From Macrotrachela quadricornifera (lineage: Eukaryota > Rotifera > Eurotatoria > Philodinida > Philodinidae), in the NCBI GenBank assembly GCA_022393335.1, contig JAJEKB010021353.1:1643773-1707772 (forward strand): a DNA stretch of 64,000 nucleotides, given 5' to 3'. Made by a program: the position numbers and the translations under genes. This document shows, in pieces, positions 1 through 11,229 of this stretch (the first letter of the stretch is position 1; the number at the start of each line of letters is the position of its first letter). The notes below the pieces were generated by a model, which made no database searches, was not told the origin of the DNA, and saw nothing but the letters and a program-made list of their open reading frames with translations.

Positions 1-1542
1 GAAAATCGAGTATTCGACTATTTACGCTCATTTACAATACGATGAAATACGACACTCCTCACCCTCAAAGTATACAAGATTAACTTTCTGTTTTCTCAGA
101 CAACGATTAATGTATATAAATGAAATTTGGTCAAAAGATAGAGTAACATAAGTTCAATTTGTGGTATAAGTATGGGACTTGAACTATTTTCTATCATAGA
201 AGAATCAAAGAAACAGGATTTTCTGTTTTTTCATGATCAAGACATTATATACGAAAATTGAGGATACTTAATATATAGATTGTTTACATTTATTCTATTG
301 ATAAAAGGTGATTACTTTCACATTTGTTATTTATTCTTCTAAAACTTCACAGTTTTAAGTTTAAACAACAGTTATATTTTCTTTATAGCACGTATTTCAA
401 GCGTTTTAAAACAATGATTTCTACTCTAAAATAACTGTATATCATTATTTAGAATGCTTTCTTTGGTAAATATTTGTTTGACTATTTAATTTATTATTGA
501 TGATCATCTTTAAAAGAAAGTTAAACAAATACATATTATGTTCTATAGACATCAACAACAGAATCCTCAAGTAGAATTGAATAATTACCGAAAAATATTA
601 TTTAGAGTAGAGATGTGCATTGATACATAAACGTCAAGTTTCTATGCAAATTCATGAATATTTCATATTTCTTCCTACAAAACGTGCCGATAACGCGCGG
701 CGGTGAATATCAAAATAAAATAATCTACAATAAATCGAACGTCTTCATATGTCGACATATCTACTGAAAATATGCTAAAGGAGTTAATTACACCAATGTT
801 GTCCTTTGGACATCAATGATTATGTGACATTAGTCTTTATGAATATTTTCTGAGACAGAAAAAAGTGAAATTTTGATAATATTTAAAAGAATTGTTATTC
901 TTTTTTTTGTCTAATCAGATGACGGATTTTAATATGCACGTATTTAAGATAAAAGAAAAATTGTTAAAGATTATATGCCACGGATATATATCGATTTAAA
1001 TTAAAAATATAGAAAATTTCATTTGATTATTATTTCAATGTTGTCTCATCTTTTTTATGTTTTTCAAAGATAGATTATGTACGTGGACTATCACATTGAC
1101 GAAAAAAATTCATGAAGCGGTCGGATGTATGCAGAATAATAAAAAAACTACTCATAAAATAAGATTAATGATAAAGAAAAGAAAAAGAGAAAGAAAGAAT
1201 CTTATGATAGAGACAACGTGTATGTATTCTTTTTTATTTTACTCAGGGTGTAGTACGTGCTCGACTTCGTTCGATAGTAGTCAAATTACAGGTAAAAAAC
1301 AAAAAGGTAGCGCAGGCGATGCTTGTGCATCACTACTGATAGAATTGTACTTCGAACTAGTGGAACGATGGCAGAGCTTCGTAACGAATCGATACAATCT
1401 TAGTCACATTATCTGAATTTAGGCGAATGTCGTTAATAGTGTTCCGTTGCATCGCGTCAACTACATCCCTATGACGCAGCCTTATTAGAACATATTGTGA
1501 AGTTTCAATATTGATTTTTTGAAACATCTGTAGAAATTTTGG
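1..1542. other. Gene-free AT-rich stretch
   Basis: I see no supportable gene here. An open frame at 1057-1416 (119 codons) is low-complexity and Lys/Arg-rich in its first half. Its second half (about 1240-1416) is less biased, but I recognise no domain. No splice sites, homologous repeats or RNA genes stood out. Confidence 0.5.
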
Positions 1543-3080
1543 GCATGGGTCTCAGTTGAAACTTATGGGGGATGATATTAGCCTCAAATGATGAGTTTCT
1601 GTGAACTAATTTTGACGAGTGGAGCTTGTCAAAAAAATTAGCAATTTCCTGAGCGCGCCCCCCCCCCTCACCTACATCGGGCAAAAAAAGGAGATCAGGA
1701 GGAATTTCCGGTTGTCAAATCGCTTTTGAATCGAGAATATGTGCATTATGTAGGCTCTAGGGAGCTACGAATATACCGGAAAGAGTTACTGCTTATTGCT
1801 TATTTCTCTCGAGGTATTTAATTTTTGTAGCTATTTTTAGCAAAAAGCCGTCGTTTCCTTCAGTTTTAAATGAAAAATCAATTTTCAAATCTCGATTTAA
1901 AGCTTTGCTTAGAGAAAGATCTCAAGAAGATCAGTTTATTCTGAAAATTTTGGATTTTTGGATTAGATCTATCCAGAGTTACGTGTATAGGAAAAAATAG
2001 CCCCTTCATATCACTTATTGCAGAAAATGTGAAATGTTCATATTTAAGGATAGGAGTCACTAACAGATTCGAAAATTACAGAATAGACTAGTCTCACCAA
2101 GATCTTTCTCTGCCCAAAGTTTAAAGTTGACTTTTCAAATGAATCTGAGGTAATCATGACGTTGTGCCTAAATTTCATATTGGCTCTTATTTTTGAGACA
2201 CCATATCTCAACAAGAGTTTAACCGAGCATCTTTGGACATCGACTGAAAATAGATCATGACTTGCTTTATCGAATAACAAGTTCAAACTTGAATTAAAGC
2301 TCCGGCTAAATGCGGTGGTTGAATTGCATTGTTCTTTGATAGCTATTTTGCAGTATACTAGTCATATGTTATTCACCTTGTCACACTATAGAGAACTTCA
2401 GAAAGTCGAAAACATATGTAACACTGTATCACTATATAATAACTGATGAATAGAACTATATCCTTGAAATAAAACATAACTTTTACTTATATGGCCTCAC
2501 CAATGATATTCACCTACCTTATATACTTTGTGGCACCTGCTGCTCAACAGATACTCACTATCCATTTGTACCCAGGATATGCTTAAATGCAGCACTGTAG
2601 TAGCTTCAATACTATCTATGATATAGGCTCAGATCTCGAAAATCGACTTTGTTGCCTGGCGCTCCACTGTGCCTCCCCCTATATCAAGGATGTTTTTGAG
2701 AATGTCACCGCAAGCTATGCCGAATTTCATCGACACACTCGAAATTTGATGTAAAAATCTTGATCCATTCAGGAGTTATTACGTTTTAAATTTCTGCCAC
2801 AATTTTGACAAAATTTCCTAAAAAATTCAAAACGCGATAACTCCTGAACGAATTAATATTTTTACATAACATTTAAAATCTGTCAATAAAATTCGGCGTG
2901 GTTTCCGATGACGTTCTCAAAAATGAGACACTGCTAACACCATGAAAAATATTCTGAGAGGAGGGGAGGCTCAGGTAAATGCTAATTTTTTTGGTAAAGT
3001 CCAATCGTTAAAATCAGTTCACAGAAACTCGTCATTTGAGGCCAATATCATCCTCCATAAGTTTCAACTGAGACCCATGC
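1543..3080. repeat. 1.5 kb inverted-repeat (foldback-like) element
   Basis: The sequence starting GCATGGGTCTCAGTTGAAAC at 1543 recurs as its reverse complement ending at 3080. The arms are about 125-130 bp (1543-1675 and 2955-3080) with scattered mismatches. The left arm has a run of nine C near 1660. Inside lies a second inverted repeat (about 2687-2800 against 2832-2925), so the right third can fold on itself. I found no transposase and no convincing target-site duplication. This suggests a non-autonomous DNA transposon or MITE-like element, with a secondary hairpin nested inside. Short open frames within it (1878-2286) show no recognisable protein. Confidence 0.7.
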
Positions 3081-3269
3081 ACTAAAGCTGAGATCTTGTA
3101 CGCATTACATGAAGCTCATAGTTTATGAAGTTTCCAGTGTGTTGAAAATCTTCTTATCATGATGAAAAAAGTGACAATTTCTTGAGCATCTAGTGATATG
3201 TTTGGGTTTTGTATTTGTAAGTTATAATTAAAATCTTTTTTTAATTCTTTTTGTAGTGCTCTGAACACG

Positions 3270-4316
3270 ATGTCCAAAACGATTCTTGTAACAGGCGCTA
3301 ATTCCTTCATTGGTGGTTGGATTGTTAAATATCTTCTCGATAAAGGTTATAACGTTCGTGGAACAGTTCGATCAAAAGACAAAGAATCGCAAGTTCTCAA
3401 TGGTATTTCTAACGATGATCAATGTCGACTTTCATTTGTACACATTAACGATATTGCCACTGATTCATTTAATGAAGCTATTCAAGGTGTTGATGGTATC
3501 ATTCATGTTGCTTCACCAGTTCATTTGACAGTCACAAATCCAGAAAAAGAATTTCTCTTGCCAGCAATCAATGGAACTATGGGAGTTCTACATGCTGCTC
3601 ATAAATACAATAAAAATAATTCTAATCAGATTAAAAGAATCGTTATAACATCGTCATTTGCTTCAGTTTTCGATCCAAGCAGAAGACTTCAGCCTGGTTA
3701 TGTCTACACTGAAAACGATTGGTGTCCATTCACCTATGCAGATGGAGCGGCTGCAAAAAATGATCGCACCACAGCTTATCTAGCGTCGAAAACTTGTGCT
3801 GAACGTGCTGCATGGAATTTTATCGAGAAAGAAAATCCTTTCTTTACAATTGCAACTATATGTGAACCGATGGTATTTGGACCACGTATTAATGGTTTTA
3901 ACTCAATGAATGATATGAACAGCTCGAATTCATTGATTTGGTCAATGATTACAAGTGGGAGAAATGCTCAAATGCCAGAAACAAAATTACCCCTTCAAGT
4001 TGATGTCAGAGATGTAGCATATACACATGTCACAGCATTAGAACGATTCACGGATACGAATCAACGATATATAATAGCAGGAGAAAATTGGAGTTATCAG
4101 AAAATAGCAGATATCGTTCATGAAAGCTTTCTTATTTCCGAAACCATTAAAAATACAACACCTGTTGGTATAAAAGGTCAACAATTGCCTGATCATTATA
4201 CAATCGATAGTTCTAAAGCACAAAATGATTTAGGTGTTACGTACATTCCATTCAGAAAGACAATTGAAGATTTAATTCTCCAATTGGTCAAATTACAGGA
4301 AAAACTCCAAGGTTAA
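3270..4316 (+). CDS. NAD(P)-dependent extended SDR reductase (DFR/GRE2-like)
   Basis: An intact, intronless 348-residue protein of the extended short-chain dehydrogenase/reductase superfamily, in the dihydroflavonol-4-reductase / yeast Gre2 / cinnamoyl-CoA-reductase branch. Residues 5-16 form the first Rossmann strand with the dinucleotide-binding TGANSFIGG motif. The catalytic residues are a Ser at 128/129 (ITSSFAS) and Y170-x3-K174 (AYLASK). Length fits the family (330-350). The likely role is cytosolic NADPH-dependent reduction of carbonyl compounds, possibly aldehydes, ketones or methylglyoxal; the substrate cannot be read from the sequence. The first ATG sits five residues before the Rossmann strand, so the start is well placed. 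Absence of introns and resemblance to fungal/plant aldehyde reductases make horizontal acquisition plausible but unproven. It lies between an inverted-repeat element and a piggyBac relic. Confidence 0.9.
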   Translation: MSKTILVTGANSFIGGWIVKYLLDKGYNVRGTVRSKDKESQVLNGISNDDQCRLSFVHINDIATDSFNEAIQGVDGIIHVASPVHLTVTNPEKEFLLPAINGTMGVLHAAHKYNKNNSNQIKRIVITSSFASVFDPSRRLQPGYVYTENDWCPFTYADGAAAKNDRTTAYLASKTCAERAAWNFIEKENPFFTIATICEPMVFGPRINGFNSMNDMNSSNSLIWSMITSGRNAQMPETKLPLQVDVRDVAYTHVTALERFTDTNQRYIIAGENWSYQKIADIVHESFLISETIKNTTPVGIKGQQLPDHYTIDSSKAQNDLGVTYIPFRKTIEDLILQLVKLQEKLQG

Positions 4317-4853
4317 TAATCAATAGACATAGAACACCATTTATTTATTTTATATTTAAATTTAAATTGAGAAATAAAACAGTTTCGATGTTTATAAAAA
4401 TAGTGAATAAAATGTCGAAGTTTATCACATAAAATAAACGGCATCCATAAAATGATCATCCTGCTGGTTCGTATACAAAGATCACGGTGACAATGTACGA
4501 AAAGATCGTTTTTGTGAATATTGAATTTCAGTGTCGAATAACATCAAATATGATAGGTCAACTAGGAAAAAATAATCGATCTATTTTTCTTAGTTTGCAA
4601 CGCTTAATCATTTGCTAACTATGTCAAATGGATCTTAACACATTCAACGTGATTCAGTTTTCTTTAAAATATTGAATTGTATCGAGAATTTACATATAGT
4701 AAATGCACTTAATCACCTCTTTATTGTTTTCTATTGATTATTCATCATGCTCTTCTTTTAACATCACATAATGAGTCATGCTTTTGTAATCAAAGGATAA
4801 TTCCCCTGGGTCGCTCTTTTGTTCTTTTATACATTTTATTTATACTACACTGC
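4317..4853. other. Intergenic, no gene seen
   Basis: The 3' flank of the reductase gene contains AATAAA-like signals (for example near 4373 and 4431) that could serve polyadenylation. The rest is AT-rich and I see no coding potential up to the piggyBac remnant. Confidence 0.4.
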
Positions 4854-6398
4854 TCACTTAGTGAAGTGAACTTTTTGGACGATGATTTCGTTAGGATGGA
4901 TCTGGAGTCTCGAAATTTCGACGAAGAAGTTACTGATGACGAAATAGATTCGCAAGTCTGAAGTAAAATAAAACTAGAAGCTGATGCACAATTCATTGAC
5001 GATTATGAACTCGTTGAAGAAGTAACTTCTGCATTAGAAGATAATATAGTTCTGTCCATCGCTTGCTACTGTCATTTCATCACAGACGAAATTATTCACC
5101 TTATAGTTTACGAGAGTAGTCGATACGCGAAACGATACTTGCAAACGTATGATATTAGCAGACGGTCAAAACGTCACGAATGCAAACGAACTGATGATGT
5201 AGGAATGCTAAAGTTTCTTGGAATTATTATCGAGATAGGATTAGTAAAAATACCGAAATTAGAATACTAATGGAGTAACAGTCAACTGTACGGATCCGAG
5301 ATCATTTGTAATGCAATGACGAAAGATAGGTGTGAATTACCCCTCAAGTTCTGGCATGTTTTGAACTATCATAAGTACCACTCGAACTAAGATAGATTAC
5401 TCAAACTGAAACCAATTTTGGATTTCTTGAAAGCCAGATTTTCGTCTGTATATATTCCTGGTGTAGTTGTTGCAGTCGATGAAACAATGATACCATGATG
5501 AGGCAGACTTTTGTTCAAACAATATATACCTGAGAAAGTGCATAAATGTAGGGTAACAATCCACATGTTAGCGACAGTCGTTGTGAATCTATTGGATGGT
5601 CTTTCGGGATGTTATCGAACTGTGGTAATCGATAAGTACTTTACCAGTATTTCTCTAGGAAAATATTTGTTGGCACACGATACATACCTTATTGGAATAT
5701 TTAGAAGAAATCGTGCAACATCCGGAAAAGAATTTCTTCAGAAAAAGCTCACGCGTGATGAAGCGTACAGACTTCAAAATAAGGAAAGCATAAAACTGTT
5801 CATGTGGTAAGACAAAAAAAAATGTTTTGATGATATGCACAAGACCTTCCCATTAGACATTGAGAAAAACAATTTTTGAAGTGAATCAATCACGAAGCCA
5901 CAAGCTGTATTGGACTCTACTGAAGGAAGACAAGGTACTGATTTATCTGACCAACTATCAGCATATTACACATGTCTTAGATGATCTATAAAATAGTACG
6001 GAAAAGTGGCGTTTGAATTGATTTTTGGGACGGCTATAGTGAATAGTTATCGGTTATATAAGGAACACTATTCAACAAACAATTTGATCCTCCTGAAATT
6101 TGGTGAAAATCTTGTGAGATCTTTATTGTTCGGTATACCATTTGAGAATCTGAAGCCTGGGGTGAGGCAACCGCCAGCAAGTCAAAGCACGTTCAAACTT
6201 GCTAATCACAAGCTGGAAGAGAGAGACGAATCTTCTCGCGATGTCCGGAGACGCTGTGTTAGCTGCTACGAGAAAATAAGGCAACAACAATCAAGAGAAA
6301 CAAGTAATGCAACCGCAAAGAAAGTAAAGACTTTTTGTTTCGATTGCCACAAATTCTATTGTCTTGGTTCTTTTAACGAGAAACATCATTCTGTATAA
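4854..6398 (+). pseudogene. piggyBac-type transposase, decayed
   Basis: Read across stops and frames, this stretch gives the whole outline of a piggyBac transposase. First comes an acidic N-terminus (SLSEVNFLDDDFVRMD, near 4854). Then the first catalytic aspartate appears in VAVDETMIP followed by two in-frame stops and GRLLFKQYIPEK (about 5470-5535). The second aspartate is in VIDKYFTSISLGKYLL (about 5625-5670), with the FRRNR motif after it, then the GTDLSDQLSAYYTC motif (about 5937-5975) and the FGTAIVNSYRLYK helix (6025-6065). A C-terminal Cys/His zinc-binding region (CVSCYEK near 6257, then CFDCHKFYCLG to the end) completes it. Stops at 4959, about 5269, 5390 and 5497-5502, plus further lesions near 5810-6000, make it non-functional. 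I could not identify TTAA-flanked termini. A deleted relative lies at 61080-61830. Confidence 0.85.
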
Positions 6399-7965
6399 TA
6401 AATGGTTAAAGAGAAGCTCGAGAAAATATATGATAAATCACACACAACCTTTTAACCAAACGAAAAAAGCAAAAAAATGTGCTTTTTTAATCATTTTATT
6501 CCTAGCATCGATAATATATCTAGATAATTCAATATAAATCAGATGAGAAATATTTCTTTATTAAGTATTGACCAACAATTTGTTCTTTTATTTCTATTAT
6601 TATAAGCGTATTAGCCATTATGCAATACTATTCATCATCATCAAATAGTTTTTAATTGTCATTTTATTGAGATATTACAACATGAATATTTCTTTAATCA
6701 TCTAGAATTCTTAAAATAAAACTGTAACAGTTAACTTAATGATATTGATTAAAAATTTATTATTTACAAGTAACATTCGTCGTTACAACTATATTACAGT
6801 TATTGATAATACTATTATAGGTATAAAAATATGAGAATCCTTAATTTTTGAAATTTATTTAATATGTCATCTACTATTTTCGATATAGTATTACGTATTT
6901 GCTCTTTCGTTTTTCTATTGAATCTCCTATACTAATACTTATGCTATGGGACAAGATGCAAAGCAAACATCGGATTACCTGGTGATGTCGCAGCTATACT
7001 CATCCACACAAATACGCTTCAATCCTCTTTCTTTCACAGTAGTAATAAACATATTTTTTCTTTCAATTGTCCTACAGTGCATGCTCACGTATTATATAGA
7101 AGTAATTGAATTTATTTGACTCTCTTATTAGTTTGAAAAATCAAATGTCTTTGTTCTTCTTCATAAACATTAAAAGTCTTCTTCTCATTTTCTTATTTCA
7201 TCAATTAACTCTGCTACCGAAGAGTGAGTGCGTTGCTACCTTCGTATTATTTGATCGTTTCACAAAACATTAACGGCGCTTCATTCTATTTACCAAGTAA
7301 GATAGTATCCACGTCTGTGTACTTATATTCCCAAAATTGTGAGACGAAAGAAAAAATATGACTGTGGTAATGCATTCACCTCCGGTAACAGAATTAGCTG
7401 GATAGGTTGTTATTGTTTGTTTTTTGAAATGTAAAAGTAAACGCAAGGCTTCTACATGTTATATGTGCGCTACTAGATTATTTGATTGGAGAAAAGAAAT
7501 CATTATGGATTATATGGTATAATAAATTCGTCGCGTAGATAAATGATCAGATGAATGAATCGTTCGTTAAGGACAAAATGTTCTGATTATTTGATAGTGT
7601 GATACATGTGTGCATCGATAATCAAAATAGAACTGACACATTTACAAAGCCGAAAAAGGTTTTTCTGCAGGTATATCCGAATAAAACTTCTTTTAGATTA
7701 CTTAGGCAATAAAATAGCTTTCAAAAAAAATATATAGAACATTTGCGATTAGATCCAAATTTTTATCTCGTTAAGAGAATCTAAAAGTTTCTGACGATTC
7801 AATTGCTCTTAAAGCCTATTATATTTTTTACAAAATTGATTGTTTATGCACAAATACATTGCACTATAAGATATTGCAACATTTTGTTGAAATGAATATT
7901 TTACAATGAATTGTCTGCGATGTGGATATTCGTAACGGTATGTGTATACATCTTCGCTTGTAATA
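6399..7965. other. Long gene-free interval
   Basis: AT-rich sequence without a supportable gene. Open frames are short and unrecognised. I see no repeat shared with other parts of the window. Confidence 0.45.
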
Positions 7966-8777
7966 TTGAGTTGGCAAGAAAGTTCTGAAGTTTTTATTTT
8001 TAAATTTAAATTTTATTTTTGTTCTTTCAAACATCAAACTAGTTTTCAATGGCATATGCGTCATCGCTATCTACGACCTTCCACCAACTCTCTGGTAGAG
8101 AAAAGATCCCGCGTTCGTAAAAGCTCAGAGAGTAATATAAATGGGGAATGGTAACCAATCCTAACTTCACTAATTTTTCACTGTGAGATCTTGCATTCTC
8201 ATGTAAAAAGTAAACCCGATCTTGCTTGCCGTTGACTTTTTCTGCAACACGACTCAATTGCTGACAGTAGAGACCGGTGATGATGGTACATTCATTCAGT
8301 AGTAGTTCCCAATAGATAATTCCTTTAACATCCCACCAGATACTCAACATCACTTTCGGATGGAGATCATTTTTCCATATTACTGTACCGGTTTGACCAA
8401 CGCTAAGCCATTGGTGCTTGCACGTATAATTAATATACAGCACTCACTTTTCATCACTAGTAATGAGATTACGAAGCCATTCGTAGTTATGATGAGATGT
8501 CAGTAAATCCATACAAACTCAAGTCGGTATTGAAGTTGATGGACCGATAATTCTTGGGAACCGGTCTTCTAGAGCGAGAGTTGTTTGTTACTTCCGTTGC
8601 TTTATGGCTCAGAAGGAATTCATGAAATAAAAACACTTGAATTTCTCTTCGAGACAGATTCATTTCTATTTCACGAGCAGCACTCATATTGATAGCTGTT
8701 ATATTGTTTGATAGATACTTACACTCTCTTTATATATCCTTCATATAAAAACTTTCAGAACTTTCTTGCCAACCCAA
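7966..8777 (-). mobile_element. Deleted mariner element (812 bp)
   Basis: Both ends carry the same terminal inverted repeat, TTGRGTTGGCAAGAAAGTTC, at 7966 and in reverse complement ending at 8777. Each end abuts a TA dinucleotide (7964-7965, 8778-8779), the target duplication used by mariner. The element is about 0.5 kb shorter than a full mariner (about 1.3 kb), which agrees with the internal losses in its transposase. Confidence 0.88.
8039..8687 (-). pseudogene. Mariner transposase remnant
   Basis: The N-terminal piece (8687 downward) starts MSAAREIEMNLSRRE and contains the beginning of the helix-turn-helix region (FHEFLLSHKATE). It then jumps to a GRP-like stretch (SRSRRPVP), so most of the DNA-binding domain is deleted. 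The C-terminal piece (8443-8039) keeps MLSIWWDVKG, a QQL motif, HENARSH in place of the usual HDNARPH, and the typical end (ERGIFSLPESWWKVVDSD). The second catalytic aspartate has become Glu, and the SPDLAPSDYHLF region with the third acidic residue is missing. It cannot encode an active transposase. Confidence 0.85.
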
Positions 8778-9349
8778 TATATTTTAGATATTCATCCTCT
8801 CTGCACTGGAGTTTATGAGTGATTGATTATTTCTGAATGACTGCATGTCACTGAGCTGATATTTCTATCTATACATGTGTAGATGTGTACGCTCACGCAT
8901 AGATTATTATAAACATTTGCGCCGATTCAGTAATGCCATTGGAAGTTCCAAAGCTAAAACAAAAACTTTCAGAAACTTGATTGAAAGAAATAGGACATGA
9001 GCGACTCAAATGAATTTTATGGTTTTCAATATCGACCTTGTCACAATCACTAGTGGTTTCATCATATGTATGTCCAACAGATACATTCAGCCGTCGCCAC
9101 CAATAGGATTTGATTGAATTCATCTGCCTGGGCATTTTACATGAAACTGCAGTGTGTATTGAACAAAAGACTCTTACTCTCTAAAACAAACCCAATTTTT
9201 TTGGACCATGACCTAGTTGAGTGAAGCTTTTTGAACTCGAGCCAAAATCTGAGTGTTTGAGTTCAAAACCAATCCTATGGACTCTGTTAGCAACAAATAT
9301 GCCATTTTCGTATAAATGTATTCAGTTAAGAATCATTTTCTGTTTGTAG

Positions 9350-9575
9350 ATGAGTCATTCCATATAAGTCACGACTAATTGCATATAGACCGTGTTCAAT
9401 TTAAGACATGGCAGAGGAAAGAGTTTTATGATCTTTGGCACTAGCCATTTTAAAAAATATTGAAACTTCGATTTTTTAAACCGGCTAGGTCCAAAGATCA
9501 TAAAACTGTCCCCTCTACCATGTCTTAAATCGAGCAGATCCGGTTGCGACTTGTACGTACTGGCTCATATAATCT
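9350..9575. repeat. Hairpin / MITE-like inverted repeat
   Basis: The stretch around TTTAAGACATGGCAGAGG (9397-9414) and TTTTATGATCTTTGG returns as reverse complement at about 9485-9530 (CCAAAGATCATAAAACTG, then CCATGTCTTAAA). The arms are about 65 bp or more with a short AT-rich loop, and weaker symmetry extends outwards. No coding content. Probably a small non-autonomous element. Confidence 0.65.
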
Positions 9576-9785
9576 AACTTTGTCGAGACCAAAAACTGAT
9601 GAAACACTCTTTAGATATTGAATGAATCTGACGTTTCTCGGATGGCATTACCAGCAGATAATTACACAGTAGCTCGCATCAGTAAGCAAATGTTGCGCGT
9701 ATGTATTCATTAATATCTACAAAATTCCGCACTAAAAATGCCTTCTTATAATAACAGGAGTCATTATCCAAGCCAAGGAAGAGCA

Positions 9786-10246
9786 TCAACTATTCATCTT
9801 TCCACGTACAAAAGAAAAATCGACACTCAAGCAAAAAGACAGAGGCAAATCGTCTGTCTCTGGATCAAAATCCCACAAGACATACAACATTTCATGTGAA
9901 AAGATTGCATCAACCATCAAACGTACCATCACGCGATCTAAATCGAACAAGAGATTCAATAGTTCATGCACAAAATATAAATTCATTATCAAGTAATGAG
10001 GAAAAGATAGATTGGCTGTCGAATCATCAGAAAACGAGAAGTCACTCTTTGAACTATCAAAAGAAGATACCTCAAACATCTGTTCATATACAAAGGGTCA
10101 GCCGACCATTAAACTACCAGAAGAAAACAATTACATCATCGAGTGATCAGCCTGAAACAAATGAAATAAACATAAAGAAAGAAATTCTCACCACATCGAG
10201 AAAAGTAAGAAGAAAAATAAATGATAGTGCATGTAGAAAGTTCTGA
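9786..10246 (+). other. Unrecognised low-complexity open frames
   Basis: Two overlapping forward frames are open here. One, at 9896-10246, is 116 codons long, rich in Gln, Ser, Asn and Lys, and repeats a LNYQKK motif twice. The adjacent frame from 9786 is Lys/Ser-rich. Another open stretch with a possible 3' splice acceptor (TTTTAG just before 10950) runs to 11183 and ends in a basic KKRRKRR patch. These could be exons for a disordered cytoplasmic region of the membrane protein gene that follows, or chance reading frames. I see no known domain. Confidence 0.2.
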
Positions 10247-11229
10247 ACGAGTCGAAGATAATCTAATACACACCAATAGTTTTGATAAATGGTCTTTACA
10301 AAACGAATTCTATAGCCACTCATCGTATGTGATATGGTTCTAGAATGATTCTGAAGAAAACATAGAAATGTACTCATTGTGCAAAAATTCTACTGTTTCA
10401 GCATATTTTGTATACAAATTGATCAAGCAGAAAAGAATCACAATAAAATAAAATAGTCTTATAATACAATGAACAAAGTTTATATTAATTAGATTTGACA
10501 CACCAACAAATCTAATTAAAATGATTAGCTCGTAGTTAAGATCCATGCAGCTTACATTTGCTTTGACCAAAAAATATCCAATAATGTAGGAAAAATTATG
10601 GCATAGATCTTTTATATTTAAATTAAAAAAATTCCTAATGAATATATACATGTTAGGAAAGAAGACAGAAATCGTTAATTCCTTTAGGCATCTCGGTTTT
10701 ACCTGCATGAACAAGCTGTCACTAAAGCCGATAGAAACTTTCTCCAAAGAAGTTTTGAAAAGATGCTTCTTTGCGTATTCATTCCACCACTTAGCCGAAA
10801 TCTTCCCGTTTTCCTCTCTTCTTTCTTACACAACAATAAACTCTTACGAAGGAATATCTCGAAGATTTACTCACCCATGTTAAAAAAAATGAAAAATTAT
10901 TTTTAATCTAATACATTAATCTATCATTTGCATATATCTTGCATTTTAGTCTGAAAACTTGTTCTTCACATCTCGAAATAGTTATCCCGCATCAACTTCA
11001 ACCAAAAATCAAATTGCACCTATGAAAGAAATAGTCGGTACATTCAATAGTTCTTCTATCTCGTTTACTTATGACACAAGCATTTTAAAGAACGAGAATG
11101 ATAAAAAGAGAAGAAAAAGAAGGCAAATATGTTTCCATACTAAAATGATCTTTAATTATGATCGAAATCAAATTGTAATTTAGAAGACTTGCATACTTCA
11201 CAATTACACAATGCTGTTGCTTGACTATA

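Noticed and set aside
1057..1416. 119-codon open frame
   Set aside because: Low-complexity first half, no domain, no splice context; not enough to call a gene, though the second half is not excluded.
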